DNA of 64,000 nt, taken from NCBI GenBank assembly GCA_050084985.1, contig JBITNC010000001.1, forward strand, positions 211,606,001 through 211,670,000. Reading direction: 5' to 3'. The stretch comes from Nageia nagi (lineage: Eukaryota; Pinophyta). A program made the position numbers and the translations under genes. Below, one piece after another: positions 35,795 through 47,344 of the stretch. Below the pieces are notes generated by a model that saw nothing but the letters and a program-made list of their open reading frames with translations, was not told where the DNA came from and did not search any database. Numbering within the stretch: the stretch's first letter is position 1; every line of letters starts with the position of its first letter.

Positions 35795-37560
35795 GTATGC
35801 AGGCTTTACTCCCTTGAAAAATTTTAGTTTTCATTTTATATCCTTTAAGTAAAAACTATGAAAGTGCTATAGGTGCTATTTACATGTTTAAATGATCATT
35901 ACTTATGTTAGATCTTTGGGAGTTGAGCATTCATGGTTCCATTGCAAAGCAGGTTGGAATGATTTTAACTGTGGTAATTTTTGCACATGGTAGATGGAAG
36001 GCAGATTTTTGTCACCTGGGGAGGATTCAACCTAAAACACCTCCCATATGTTATCTAAATAGTGAATCTTGTTTGTGGGTTGATTAGACATTATTGATTA
36101 TACTGTGTTTCACACTATTTACGGTGATGTACTTATGAATTGGTGGTGATAATGGTTGTTTGATGATGTTATGGTAGACAGTGTTTATTGGTATATGCCA
36201 TATTAGATTAGCTTTGCATTTTGATGAAGATTTTCTCTTTATTATAAATGAATGTTAGTTTTTGGGGTGATTCTTTGGTGTGCATTTGAATTCTTATAAT
36301 ATCTTCACTATAACACTTATGAATAATTTGTTGGTATACCATAAACGATGATAATTTGTATGAAACCTATAGGAATTTTTAAGAATTGAAATAACCAATG
36401 ATTTATCTCACACATCCTTAAAATGCAAATTGAAGCTAAAGAATGCTCTATATATGTCCCATGACAAATCACATGTCGAAAGTACGAGCCAAACACCTTT
36501 GTTTAGGATACTAAAACATAGTCACAAAGAACCCTCATGAGTCTTTGAATAAACAATAGTATCTCTTTATGATTTTACAAAACGTGAGGCAACGAAAGTT
36601 GAGTTGTTATTCATTCTCCGCCTCTTGAAGGAAGCATAGGTGACAAGTATTTTCAGACTTGGGAATGTTGTGATTTGTCTCCACAAGGTAGGTGGTAGAA
36701 GCAAACATTGTGACCAAGGATTATCATGTTATGAAACAAACTTTCGATAGATTTCTCATGAAGTAGCTGGTTGCATAGCATAGACACTTAAAATTGCATT
36801 TTAACCATCTAAAATGACTTTATCTTGGTGATTTATTCCATGTTAACTACAACAAAACCTTTAATTTCGCACTATCTTATGTGCACAGTGGAATAGGTGG
36901 GTACACTTTGACAAATTCAAAATTAGAATTCTTGAGTCTATATAAAGCAAAATGAAAACATTTATTTGGATATATAAGGAACATCTTAGAATAACTTGCG
37001 ATTTCATATTAAAGGTCGTACATACTTTTCTATTTTTAAAAAGCCTTAACCTTATGCCTTCGTGCCCCTGTGCCCTTGTGTTTGTCTCCTTTGTGTGTCT
37101 GCAGGCTCTCCATGAGCATTGCTCGTGCACCGTTGCCTATGGTCCAACACCTACACAACTCCTCACTTGCACAACACACTTTGCCTGCATTTGTTCCCAT
37201 GCCCATCTACGACATTGATGGTAGACTCCTTCAACGTTAGGCAAGAGTTGGAGTTCAACATCGGCAAAGCTAATATTTTGGCCTTAATGCCTCCAACATT
37301 ATGACCATCCAAACTCTTCTCATTTAGTAGGATAGAGTTATTGAGACCTCCACCTCCTACACCTACTTGTGGGTGCTCTTCTTCGGGTTGAGAATCTTGA
37401 TGACGTTTGCAGTCTTGACTAGGATTCGCAAGGGGTAAGCGGTAGCGTCCACTCATGAGCGATAGTTTGTCCAACTTCACTTCAAAGATGTACAATTCAA
37501 ACTCTAGTTATTCCATACCTTGCTATGTCAAGAGTCCCATGTTCCACTCCCACCAAAGAC
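35795..37560 (+). other. 5' part of MED23 intron 7, unclassified
   Basis: There is no recognised gene. On the minus strand, 37170-37495 is open and reads as a Gly-rich peptide ('EEEHPQVGVGGGG') of unknown origin, possibly retroelement gag. The stretch 36360-36860 holds nothing identifiable. Confidence 0.4.
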
Positions 37561-37645
37561 ATACAACTATACTCCATCTACAGTCCCATAGACCGTTGTT
37601 GGTCTCCTATGGACATTAATAAAATTTCTTTCTTTCTTTCTATGG
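37561..37645 (+). mobile_element. Possible LINE 3' end with (TTTC)n tail
   Basis: 'cagtcccata..' followed by 'ggtctcctatggacattaa' and (TTTC)n resembles the stretch at 46872-46945. Two dispersed copies ending in the same simple-sequence tail suggest non-LTR retrotransposon 3' ends. No coding part is visible. Confidence 0.35.
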
Positions 37646-37772
37646 TGTTGAGGTGTTGGGTTCCAACCTACTAAACTCTAATTGGTCTAGAATGAAGAGG
37701 ATTATGATCAACATGTTTTTCTTCTCCATTTGAAGTAAGAGTACTGCCCCCCACCACATCATGCTTACAAAG

Positions 37773-38640
37773 TGTAAGGATCCAAACACACCCTCAAGCG
37801 CAAATTAGCTAATTCAATTCTACAAACCTTGACGTTAGGCCTAGGGCATCAATTACAAGCATAAACAACACAACATTGCCAACGTCTGAGCTAGGGCATC
37901 CACTACAAACTCACACAATGCAAATATGCCAACGTCTGGCCTAGACAAGAAGATATCAATGTTTACACTCTCACAATGCCAATGTTTGGCTCATACATGC
38001 ATAAATGGACACACACACCACAATGTTGCAATAATGGACACAAGAAGAACACAATATGAGATCTGAAAGCCCAACAATTGTATACAAGATGTACAATGCT
38101 AAAAAATACAATACCAAGCCCAATAGGGCTGACATTAGCCTTCAAGGAGCCAACTAAGGTACGACTGAATGTCTCTCACTGCTGGACAGATGATAAAACC
38201 ATGGGACAATATTGCTTCCTTGAAACCTGAATCCTCTCCATCGAAGGAGCCCTCCTCTGATCTCGGCAACCATTGAAGGTAGAAGCGCAACTTCAGAATA
38301 CCACCGGATTGGCGAGGGTGCTACACCAATGCCGTAGACTAACAAGATCCCTCAACCTGATAGCCCTCCTAGATGCTACACCTAGGGGATTGCTTAGCTA
38401 AGACTTTTGTCCAGAGGACAATATCAAGAGATAATAGTATAATCAGGTATATCCAACAATGAGGCTGCAATGTCTTTTTATACACTTAATTTTGTCCAGA
38501 TATCACCTAGGAGTCATCACCTGGCTACTTAATCCCAATGTTAGCCTTCTGGGGACCCAAAATGCCCAACGTGGGTGCCTAGGGGTTAGGCATGCCAATG
38601 TGGGAGCCTAAGGTGCATTAAGTGCCAACGTGGGGGTCCA
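37773..38640 (-). mobile_element. LTR fragment, minus orientation
   Basis: It starts TGTAAGGATCCAA. It shares 'ggagccaactaaggtac', 'accattgaaggtagaag' and 'agatgctacacctagggg' with the other LTRs and ends in ACGT minisatellite units at 38530-38640. The outer ~400 bp are missing; the sequence changes abruptly to 'cccaccattgcatctgac'. Confidence 0.8.
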
Positions 38641-38643
38641 GGA

Positions 38644-38790
38644 ATGCCCACCATTGCATCTGACTTCCCACGGTCTTTCCACCATTTTTCTTTGTTTATT
38701 TTACTTTTATTTTACACTTTTTTTTTTTGTGGTTTGCGCACCCCAATTTCCCTTTTTAGCATTTTCAAAAACAACCTCGTTGAAGCCCGA
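38644..38790 (+). repeat. ~145-bp segment duplicated at 45646-45790
   Basis: It starts 'cccaccattgcatctgac', contains 'ccacggtctttccacc' and a T-rich stretch, and is nearly identical to 45646-45790 in the same orientation 7.0 kb away. It is probably part of an LTR or 5' leader of the Gypsy-type element whose gag follows. Confidence 0.75.
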
Positions 38791-38849
38791 AGCTCGAACA
38801 ACCCAAATTTCTAGAGGGGAAACAGACCATGGAATATTGGCCCTAACAA

Positions 38850-39972
38850 TGACACAGGCAGCACACCCAACCTATTGGCAAAGGATAAGAATCAGGCCCA
38901 AGCTAATTTCTTGGATTTGGTAGTAGTTCCATTGCCCACCTAGTGTAGAGTCCACAACACTCTGCATTATGAGGCAACATGCCTTGAGTTCATGGCAGCA
39001 ATCAACATTATCCAGCAGGAAGCACAAAATAACTATGAATTTTGTGCGAATGATGAGCCAAGCACTTCAACAACTCAAGATAAGACGCTGATGTTCGAAG
39101 TCTACCAATTGAGAAATGATGAAGAGTTGGATGATGAGCCACCCGAGCCTGAGTATGCCGCCTTAGAGCCCATATACTTTGCAGTAGAAAATTCTAGAAG
39201 ATTTGGGTACACCTTTCGGAGGAGAGAACCATTGACAGAACAGAATCCTCCAAACAATTTGCAAGTGCCATCGGATCTAGTCTCATCCAACAACCCACCT
39301 CGGCCTGGTCCAATCCCTAATGTGAGAAATGTGCAACCCCAACCAGAGAAGGTGATTCCTAGGCCGGAGAGAGTACCTATGCAACAAGACAAAGATGTGG
39401 GGAAAGGCAAGAGAACAATTCCTCTCAATGATGAACATCAAGGTCTCTCTTACGACATCATTGAGGCGTTGAACACCAAAGCTAATATCAGTTACCATGA
39501 GGCCTTGGAGATTGACCACGTGTGTGAATAGCTCCTGAAACACCTCAATGGGATAAATGTACGCAAGCTAAAGCAAAGCATATCAAACTTCGTGCCAGTT
39601 ATCCTTGTGAATGCATGTGAGGAGCCAACCTTGGCATAGATACAAATGGCTCTCGACAAAGCCCAAACATACGTAAGTAGCAAATCCATACTGCCGTTCA
39701 TAGTCACTATGAGAGTGGCCAGTAAGAACCTACACAACTGTATGATGGACTTAGGCGCAGGGGCCAACATCATGCTTATAGAAATTTGTTAGGCCCCGAA
39801 CTTGCCAAGAGCCTGTAAGGGATCACCCAGCTGGATGAGACGTCAGTGAAGGTTGTGGGTATGATACACAACCTAAGAATAGAGATTGCCTCAGAACCTT
39901 GAATTATCAGGGAAATTGACATCTAGGTTGTGAAAATCCCACCAAAGTACGATTTATTACTCATGAAGGATT
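38850..39972 (+). pseudogene. Gypsy-type gag-protease remnant
   Basis: The plus strand is open over 38992-39531 (179 codons): an acidic segment 'EELDDEPPEPEYAALEP', a Pro-rich segment with repeated 'RPGPIPNV', 'PQPEKVIPRPERVP', then 'YDIIEALNTKANISYHEAL'. The last matches the region before the protease in plant Gypsy elements. After stops the frame continues to 'NLHNCMMDLGAGANIM' (39726-39773), a retropepsin active-site region with DLGAGA in place of D[ST]GA. It ends at ~39972, exactly where a Copia LTR begins, so it was interrupted by that insertion. Stop codons at 39529 and 39638 make it inactive. Confidence 0.8.
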
Positions 39973-40459
39973 TGAAATATAACTAAAACAATCCTATACT
40001 ACGAAGATCACATGAAAGCTCACAAATAACATCTAAATAACTCACAAAGCAATCTCACAAAGATAGCTCAAGATGTAAGTGGTTCCTCCAACTAGGAGTA
40101 CGTCCACTAACTAGATCTCACTTCTTAACAAATATGAACTCTTACAATCCTCCTAAACTTTTCTCCTAAACACTATCCTATTGCATAGCTTTACTTCACA
40201 AATTGGTGTATGATCTCAAAGAGGGAGCTTCCTATTTATAGGCCAAAATCCCTTTTTGGATCATCTTTTTATCCAATGTACAAAAACATTACATGCATAT
40301 CCTTTTACCCAAGGGGGATGCTCATGACATAGAGTGTAGGACAAGTTACATTATCATATTCACTTAAATACTTAAAGTATCAAATGATACCCTGTATTAG
40401 TGAACTAACATAGAAGATTATTACAAAGCCTTTACAATAATGTATTATACATTCCAACA
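39973..40459 (-). mobile_element. 3' LTR of a Copia element
   Basis: On the minus strand it starts TGTTGGAATG at 40459, immediately after a purine-rich AAGGGGGAA tract, and ends near 39973. It is about 487 bp. The outer boundary is inferred from the point where the host gag-protease sequence stops. Confidence 0.75.
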
Positions 40460-40470
40460 TTCCCCCTTAA
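40460..40470 (-). other. Polypurine tract of the Copia element
   Basis: The minus strand reads TTAAGGGGGAA directly before the LTR start TGTTGG: the second-strand primer site. Confidence 0.8.
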
Positions 40471-41162
40471 TGCAATATTGGGATAGAGCGAATAAGAGAG
40501 AAGGAAGAGAGAAAGTAAGAGTTCTCCTCCAAACAAATACAACGGAGATGAGAACTTTTTACATATTTGTGAAGTAAGAAAGATCTAGTTTGGGACTCAT
40601 TACTTTGCCAAATACCATCATTAACCACAATCGGTTTCAATGTAGATGAAGTAGTTATCCAACTGGAAGTCATGAAGAGTCTCCAAGAGTTTGCATACTT
40701 GAAGCAACCTGCAATCTCAAAGGAATGTGCAAGTCATAAGTAGCTCAAATAACAAGATCAATTAGATGCATCATATTCATATCAACTAGGATAGATGAAT
40801 CACACATGCCATTATGAACTGATCAATAGTGCACTATAAGTCATCACGAAAATGCCAAGCCAAAACTCATAGTCACTTGCTGTATATAAAACATGTGTTG
40901 ATTATTATTACAAAATAGAGCATGCACATATGAGCTCCTCACATATGGATAACTGAACAGTGCCAAAAGACACATAAGAGTTCCTCACACATGGATAACT
41001 GAACAGTGCTAGATTGGCCAATCTTTTTGCTCTAAAAATTTGTACAAATTCCTCATACAAAGAGAACTCACCGCGAAGGTGTACAACAAAATCAATACTA
41101 TACAGTACAAAATCCTCCTAGGGGTGAAGTTGTCATCACAAATATGAATTCAACACAAGAAT
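40471..41162 (-). other. 3' untranslated internal region of the Copia element
   Basis: It lies between the end of RNase H and the polypurine tract. It is non-coding; a ~35-bp unit ('cctcacatatggataactgaacagtgc') is tandemly repeated at 40937-41008. Confidence 0.6.
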
Positions 41163-42720
41163 TCAAACTTTACTTCCCCTTGAAGGCAACTTCACCAACC
41201 CGATAGCATCCCTAAGCTTATAGAATTGAGCTTCCGGGAGGGGCTTGGTGAACAAATCAGCGGAGTTCAAGGTGGATGGACAATACTCTAGGTTTATGAT
41301 GCCATCAAGAACCTTCTCCTTCATAAAATGGGTTTGGATTTTCACATGTTTTGTTCTCTGATGGAACACAAGATTCTTAACCAAAGAAATAGCTGACTGA
41401 TTGTGTGAAGAAATTAAAGATGAGCCACCTTGCTCATACTCAATTTCTTTCAAAAGATGCCTTAGCCAAATGGCTTCTTGGGCTGCAACAGACATGGCAC
41501 GGTATTCAGCTTCTGTGGTGGAAAGAGAAACAGTAGGTTGCTTCTTGGAAGCCCAAGAGATAGCACCTGAACCAATGCTAAACATATACACAGAGGTTGA
41601 TTTCCTATCATCTCTATCTCCCCCATAGTCAGAATCTGAGAATCCAGAGAGAACAAATGAGGGCAACTTAGAATACTTGAGAGCAAGATCCTTAGTCTTT
41701 GCAACATACCTCAAGATTTGTTTAACAGAATTGAGGTGCTCAACATATGGTTTTTGCATGAATCGTGCTATCAGATTCACTGCAAAGGCAATATCTGGTC
41801 TAGATATAGTCAAATACAGAAGACTACCAATTAATTGCCTATAAGCTGTAGCATCAGCCAATTGAGAGTTGGGGCTCAGAGAAACAATGATTCCAGGAGA
41901 AATTGGGATTGCAACATATCTACATTCCTCCATTCCAAACTTTTGCAAGATGTATGATATATCCTTAGATTGACTAAGATAAGAACAATCCTTATATTGG
42001 TATACTTGCATTCCAAGATAGTCATGCAAGAGATCAAGATCAATGATTTCAAACGTTGCCTTAAGTTTGAATATGCACTCTTGAATGATTTCTTCATTGT
42101 TCTCGGTTATCAGAAGATCATTCACATAAAGGAGAATCAAGACCACGTCTTTTCCCTGATTGAGCACACATATAGATCGGAGTTAGAAAAACACTTGGAG
42201 AAATAAATGTCTGCAAAAATATCCTAAAATCTTTCTGTACCAGGCTCTAGGTGCTTGCTTAAGTCCATACAATGACTTCTTTAGCTTGCACACAAAAGAT
42301 TCTTTGCCTTCCACAATAAACCCTTTTGGTTGATTCGTGAAGATTTCCACATCTAAGTCACCATTGAGAAATGCACTCCTAACGTCAAGTTGAAAAACTT
42401 TCCATCCTTGAGCTGCAGAAAGAGCAAGGGTAATTCTCACGGTAGGCATCTTTGCCATGGGAGCAAAGGTTTCCTCATAATCTACACCGTATTTCTAAGC
42501 AAAACCTTTGGCTACTAACCTTGCCTTGTATTTTTCAATATCCCCAACAGAATTAAATTTGACCTTGTAGATCCACTTATTGCCAATCACATTCTTCTCA
42601 TTGGGATAAGGAATCAAATCCCAAGTTTCATTTTTCATAAGCGCCTCATATTCCACTTTCATGGCTTCCATCCAGCACTCAGGGATAGGTCGTCTTTTTC
42701 CCTAGAGACTACAATTGGAA
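41163..42720 (-). pseudogene. Ty1/Copia reverse transcriptase and RNase H, truncated
   Basis: Minus strand. From 42714: 'RRPIPECWMEAMKVEYEALM', 'ETWDLIPYP', 'NKWIYKVKFN', a stop in 'VAKGFA*KYGVDYEETFAPM', 'FQLDVRSAFLNGDLDVEIF' and 'KSLYGLKQAPRAWY'. After a frame break at ~42180 an ORF of 334 residues runs to 41163 with the catalytic box YVND (42117-42128; normally YVDD), 'HDYLGMQV', 'QLIGSLLYLTISRPDIAFAV', 'ADLFTKPL' and RNase H 'FSDSDYGGDRDDRKSTSVY', 'SLSTTEAEYRAM'. The gag, protease and integrase portions are absent. The stop, frameshift, D-to-N change and truncation make it inactive. Confidence 0.93.
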
Positions 42721-42860
42721 CAGACACTCTGGGTGATGTTGACTTGGTTATTTTCTTCAACAAGTAATGAACATACTCATAGGGTGACCGAGCTCAGGGA
42801 CGTGTTGTCCTTTTCTCCGGAGACTACAGTTGGAACAGACACTTCGGATGGACTCAATGC
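42690..42860 (-). repeat. Internal duplication in the Copia linker region
   Basis: A ~45-bp stretch with 'gagactaca.ttggaacagacac' occurs at ~42690-42735 and again, diverged, at ~42805-42850. On the coding strand both encode 'SVP(I/T)VVS', the linker just before the RT. Confidence 0.6.
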
Positions 42861-43440
42861 CCTCGGACCTGGACTTCAATGCAGGTGTCCCGATGGCTAC
42901 TCAAATAGCTAATGAGAGTTCACTCACTATAATGAAATTGGTGATGCAGCCGTGAGTGACAGTGCTGACATAGGCTAGCTCCCTGTGGACGACGCAAGTT
43001 ACTATGTATCTGCCCATTTAGGTTTAGCCTTAAAATCGGTATGTTGTGATGTTCGTCATCCATTGTTAGTCGTCAGATATAGAGTCATCTTCACTTCGCC
43101 ATGTTGTTTTGTTTTAGCTTGTGTCATTTTGTTGTTTTGTTTTAGCTAATGTTGTGCCCTACACAACTCGCCCCAAAATTTTGCAATTTTGTGGACTTTT
43201 GCAACTTGCACTCGTGTGACAACTAGTTGGTACAACCTTTTCCTATTTTTGATTGACTCAAAATCACACCTATCATTCCATCACCTAAGTGTATTCAATT
43301 GCCCAGTCTTGGTTGTGTCATGTTGAAGAGCTAAAACCCTCGAAAAATGGCTTAAGTCTGGGGAATCTAAGTCGAGTTAAGGTGAAATTGGGAAACTTGA
43401 GTCGATTCCGAACCAAGCAAGGCGAATCTTGGCCACTCCT
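42861..43440. other. Unclassified intron 7 DNA
   Basis: No coding or repeat feature recognised. It lies between the truncated Copia element and the palindrome array. Confidence 0.4.
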
Positions 43441-43454
43441 AGGCTTGGCGCATG

Positions 43455-44530
43455 CTCCAGGTTGACAAAATTTTGTCTTTCTTAGACGTGCGCTCGGGCT
43501 AGGATGAAGCCCGATTCAAAATACAAGTCCGGAAGTACGAATTGGGTCACTCTTGAACCTAGTGTATGCCATGAAAAGACAAAATCTTGTCTTCTTGGGG
43601 CATGTGCCAAGCTCAGGAAGATGCCCAGGATGGAATGAAGGCCAGAAAAAGGTAACTTGGAGCATTTTAGGGCTGGCACATGCCCCAAAAAGACAAAATT
43701 TTGTCTTTTGGAAGCAAACGCCCATGCCAAGATGAACTTGAGATTCGGAAGATCGAAGTGCACCCACCCAGGAGGCTGGCGTATGTCTCAAAAAGACAAA
43801 ATTTTGTCTTTTGGGAGCATGCACCAAGCCCAGGAAGGCCTACAATTGAGCTGAAACACGAAAATTGGCTAAGGCATGGAGTCTCAAATCTTGGATTCTG
43901 CTCCAGCATGACCAGAGGGGTTGGCGCATGTCTCAAAAAGACATTCTTGACTTTTGGGAGCATGTGCCAAGCCTGGGAAGACACTAGGACGGAGTGAACT
44001 TGAAAATTTGGCTAAGTCCCAGGAGCAGAAGACCAAAATGGAGCAAATCTAGCCATCTGCAACGCAAAGCATGCCCTAGAAAGACAAAATCTTGACTTTC
44101 TGGATCATGCGCCCTGATTGGAAGAGCCGAAGGGATGGGTGCGCATTTCAAAAAGACAAAATCTTATCTTTTGAAACCATGTGCCAGGCTTGGAGGGGGC
44201 TCTGGGTCGGTTCGTGAGGCAAAATGAGCAAGCTGAACCCCAGAAAGAGCAAGAATAAGGCAAGATTAGGTCTCAGGATGGGATTCAAGGTCAAGTTGAA
44301 CAAGCAAAGGAGTAAGGAAGGCCAACGTGGGGAGTGCATTCATCCCCAAGGCTGGCGCATGCCCCAGAAAGACTTGAACCCCAGAAAGAGCAAGAATAAG
44401 GCAAGATTAGGTCTCAGGATGGGATTCAAGGTCAAGTTGAACAAGCAAAGGAGTAAGGAAGGCCAACGTGGGGAGTGCATTCATCCCCAAGGGTGGCGCA
44501 TGCCCCAGAAAGACTTGTCTTTTTGGGGTG
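43455..44530. repeat. Diverged tandem array, each unit carrying an AAGACAAAATTTTGTCTT-type palindrome
   Basis: Units are ~75-145 bp. Palindrome copies are at ~43466 (gacaaaattttgtc), 43577, 43689, 43793, 43937, 44079, 44153 and half-copies at 44366 and 44508. They are usually flanked by 'tggcgcatg(c/t)c(c/t)c(a)aaaa' and 'ttttgg(g)agcatg(t/c)gccaagc'. The palindrome with its GCAT-containing flanks gives a long imperfect inverted repeat in each unit. Confidence 0.85.
44234..44515. repeat. Perfect-looking 141-bp tandem duplication
   Basis: 44234-44374 and 44375-44515 match base for base, with one visible difference (ggctgg/gggtgg). The length is 47 codons, so the plus-strand frame 'NPRKSKNKARLGLRMGFKVK' repeats in phase. 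It is much younger than the surrounding array. Confidence 0.93.
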
Positions 44531-44559
44531 TGCACCAAGCTTGAAGGTGCTCCGAAACC

Positions 44560-45640
44560 CCCACGTCCAGCCTTGGTCAGATGGGCATGAAATTTAAGGC
44601 AGTCACACATCCCAAGGTCAGACATCTCCTTCACAGCTTGATCCTGATAGAGGACGTGAAATCCTACCAGTCTGGGAATCACTTGAGGCATTTGCTGCAA
44701 GCTCACATGTGGAAGGCTAAGATGCAGATGTTGGCAATCGAGGTTGAGGACAGTGTTGTTCCGAGCATGCCGAAGTTCTCGGAGATGTTGTGCAGATTAG
44801 AGCTCATGGCAAGATTCCTAGCTAATGGCTTTGAGGACTGAGTTGCACGCCTGGGTCCACCATTGGCCTAGATGATATTTTAGATTATTTTAATTTATTT
44901 TTCAAAAAGTTTTATTTTCCAGCAAGACATTTTAAAATATTATTTTATCCCCAAACTTTTGAAGGATGAGTATTTGTTCTACAAGTTTGGAAGAGACTTT
45001 GTAATGCCAAGTGGCGTATTTATGTTGGACCGCACTTTATTTCTTGATTAGGGTTAGGGCAATGCTATTGGTTGCCCCTAAAACTATTTATACCCCATTT
45101 TGATTCATTTGTAGGGGGGATTGACAATTTATCAATTGTAAGAACTTTTGCTTGTGAACCAAAATTTCTTCTGATTCCTAAATGTGGTGTATGTGGATGT
45201 TATTGTGATTTAGATGCTTACTCATGTTGGAATAGTGAATACGAATGAAGGATTGATAGTGCTATCTAGTTTGTTCTGCCATTGCTTGGTGTTGATTTAA
45301 TTTACTTGGTACATCTTGTAAATTTCTTTGAAGTGGACAAGATATTGCTTGAATACTTTGCGAAGTGATTGATTGATGTCATGTTGATGGTACTTCACTA
45401 TTTGCAGTTTAGGCTTGGTCACCTTGGAATGTCTCACTATTGTCGCTCACCGCAAGAACTTCACCTAGGCCTTTCAGCTCTACCTTTGTCCCATCTTGTC
45501 TCCTTGCCATGGCTTCACGCTCTATCTACTAAGGTATATGTGCTGTTGGCTAGTGGATTGGATAGTAGGTGCTTGGAACTTGCAATGAGCCAAGTGAGTT
45601 GACTTCCGAGGGCTTGTCTCAAGCCCGTGAGTTTGTATAC
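44560..45640 (+). promoter_or_regulatory. Probable LTR U3/R region with TATA box
   Basis: TATA-like 'ctatttatac' at 45084-45093 lies in a context typical of plant LTR promoters (gattagggttagggc...tttatacccc...gattcatttg). The palindrome array upstream may be its U3. No terminal TG/CA pair could be fixed, so the LTR limits are unknown. Confidence 0.4.
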
Positions 45641-45645
45641 CCACC

Positions 45646-45790
45646 ATTGCATTTGACTTCCCACGGTCTTTCCACCATTTTTCTTTGTTTATTTTACTTT
45701 TATTTTACACCTTTTTTTCACGGTTTTCGCACCCCCAATTTCCCTTTTCAGCATTTTTAGAAACAACCTTTTTTAAGCTTGAACACAGAA
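45646..45790 (+). repeat. Second copy of the segment at 38644-38790
   Basis: Same orientation and order of words as the copy at 38.6 kb. After 45790 the two diverge completely. Confidence 0.75.
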
Positions 45791-47340
45791 CTCAGAGTCC
45801 TTTGAATCCACACATGATATTTATTTTGGTGGCAACTTTAAACATCTCAGCTGTCCCTTGGGTTATTCTTGCATAAGTTGTGAAGCTAACCTTTGGGGTA
45901 GCCAGTCCCCATAGAGGGAGGGAGTAACGTCCCTTCACCTGAGGTATTGGCGTTTTTCCCATTACTCCAGGGTAGGAAAGAAAAACACTCCAACAAGACC
46001 AATTACCTGTTCCTCTTAACAATCTGTATAGGACCCCAATCAAGTTATAAACACATCCGAGAGCTGTTTTATAGGAGTTACATCCAAATCACTTGGGTTA
46101 CACCTCAACAACACCTCATGCCCAACCCATATCATTACTATTAATTCTTTGTCCAGATTGATGCCGATTGATTTGACCCCTAGGTTACATCAACCTGCAC
46201 CTTTCACTTGGTTTGAGGTTATTTCTTAGTCACTTTTTGTTTTGCTCACACCAGCTATGGATAATTTTGGATGACCAATTAGCTTGGGTCTTAGTGTTTG
46301 CCAACAGTGATCCCTAGAGACGAAATTAGAGGGTCACTTCATCTTTCGATGTCCGATATAGTGTGAGATCCAAGGTCGATACAATTGCATCTTTTGAGAC
46401 TCATAGCTCAATCTCCATCTCTTTCTAGTAACTAGATATTTGGTGTGTGGCGCTCTTCCTTTGAGAGGCCTTCCTTCTCCCGAAGCATCTCCTATCACAC
46501 ACCCCTAACCAATAGGGATTCGTTGCATCACATTCTTCTTTCAGGTTTCCCTAGAGGAAAGGGCCCATAAGAAGCCTCATCTTGATGCCCCAACCCTTTC
46601 TTGATGCATCAAATTGTGCATACATGCCCCCCACATGTCATAAGGGATTCGACATATCACATCCTTCTTCGATACTATTTAATGTGACACAAATTTGATT
46701 ACTTGGAGTGACTTACATGAGACTTGGAGCCAGGGAGGTTCCCTCCTTGCAACATAGGTGAGCATACATTTCAAGGATTTAACCCAATGTTATACTTTTT
46801 TTGGTTATCCTATGCTTTTTTGTTGGGTCACTTTGGGCCTTGCTTGGTACTTTTAGCATTCATTTACTATTCAGTCCCATTGATCGCTTTTGGTCACCTG
46901 TGGATATTAATATATTTTCTTTTTGTCTTTCTTTCATCATGTCCTATTTCTGAATAAGGAGAAGATACTTAGTGAGATTCGAAAGAACATCAATATCGAG
47001 TACACAAGCTGCACATAAAATTAGAATATTCATGTATAGTAGAATATTAGAATATACAAAATTACAAATAAGAAATGATGAATAGGAAGAGGCATATGTT
47101 TGTATTCAATTTGATAATTTTGGATATTTTATATTTGTAACATGATCATAGGGCATGATGGATATCTAGGGTGTTATCATTTTGTACCATCACACCTCAA
47201 GGGTAACATTATCATAGGGCATGATGGGACATCTTGGGTCATCATTAGTAGCATATGATGCATGAAGAGAGATGATAGTGTATGGTGAGAACTCCAAAGG
47301 CAAGGAGGAATAGGGTGAGACTAAAAGTGGCCTACATCTA
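45791..47340. other. Unclassified intron 7 DNA
   Basis: Probably the leader of the element above plus unidentified sequence. 46872-46945 is the second possible LINE 3' end ('cagtcccattgatcg' to a TTTC-rich tail), resembling 37561-37645. No gene is recognised. Confidence 0.4.
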
Positions 47341-47344
47341 GAGA

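Noticed and set aside
39102-39543. Minus-strand ORFs opposite the Gypsy gag
   Set aside because: They are shadows of the plus-strand gag, which has recognisable gag-protease order.
43455-44530. CRISPR array
   Set aside because: Units are diverged, spacing is irregular, repeats are not identical, and this is plant nuclear DNA.
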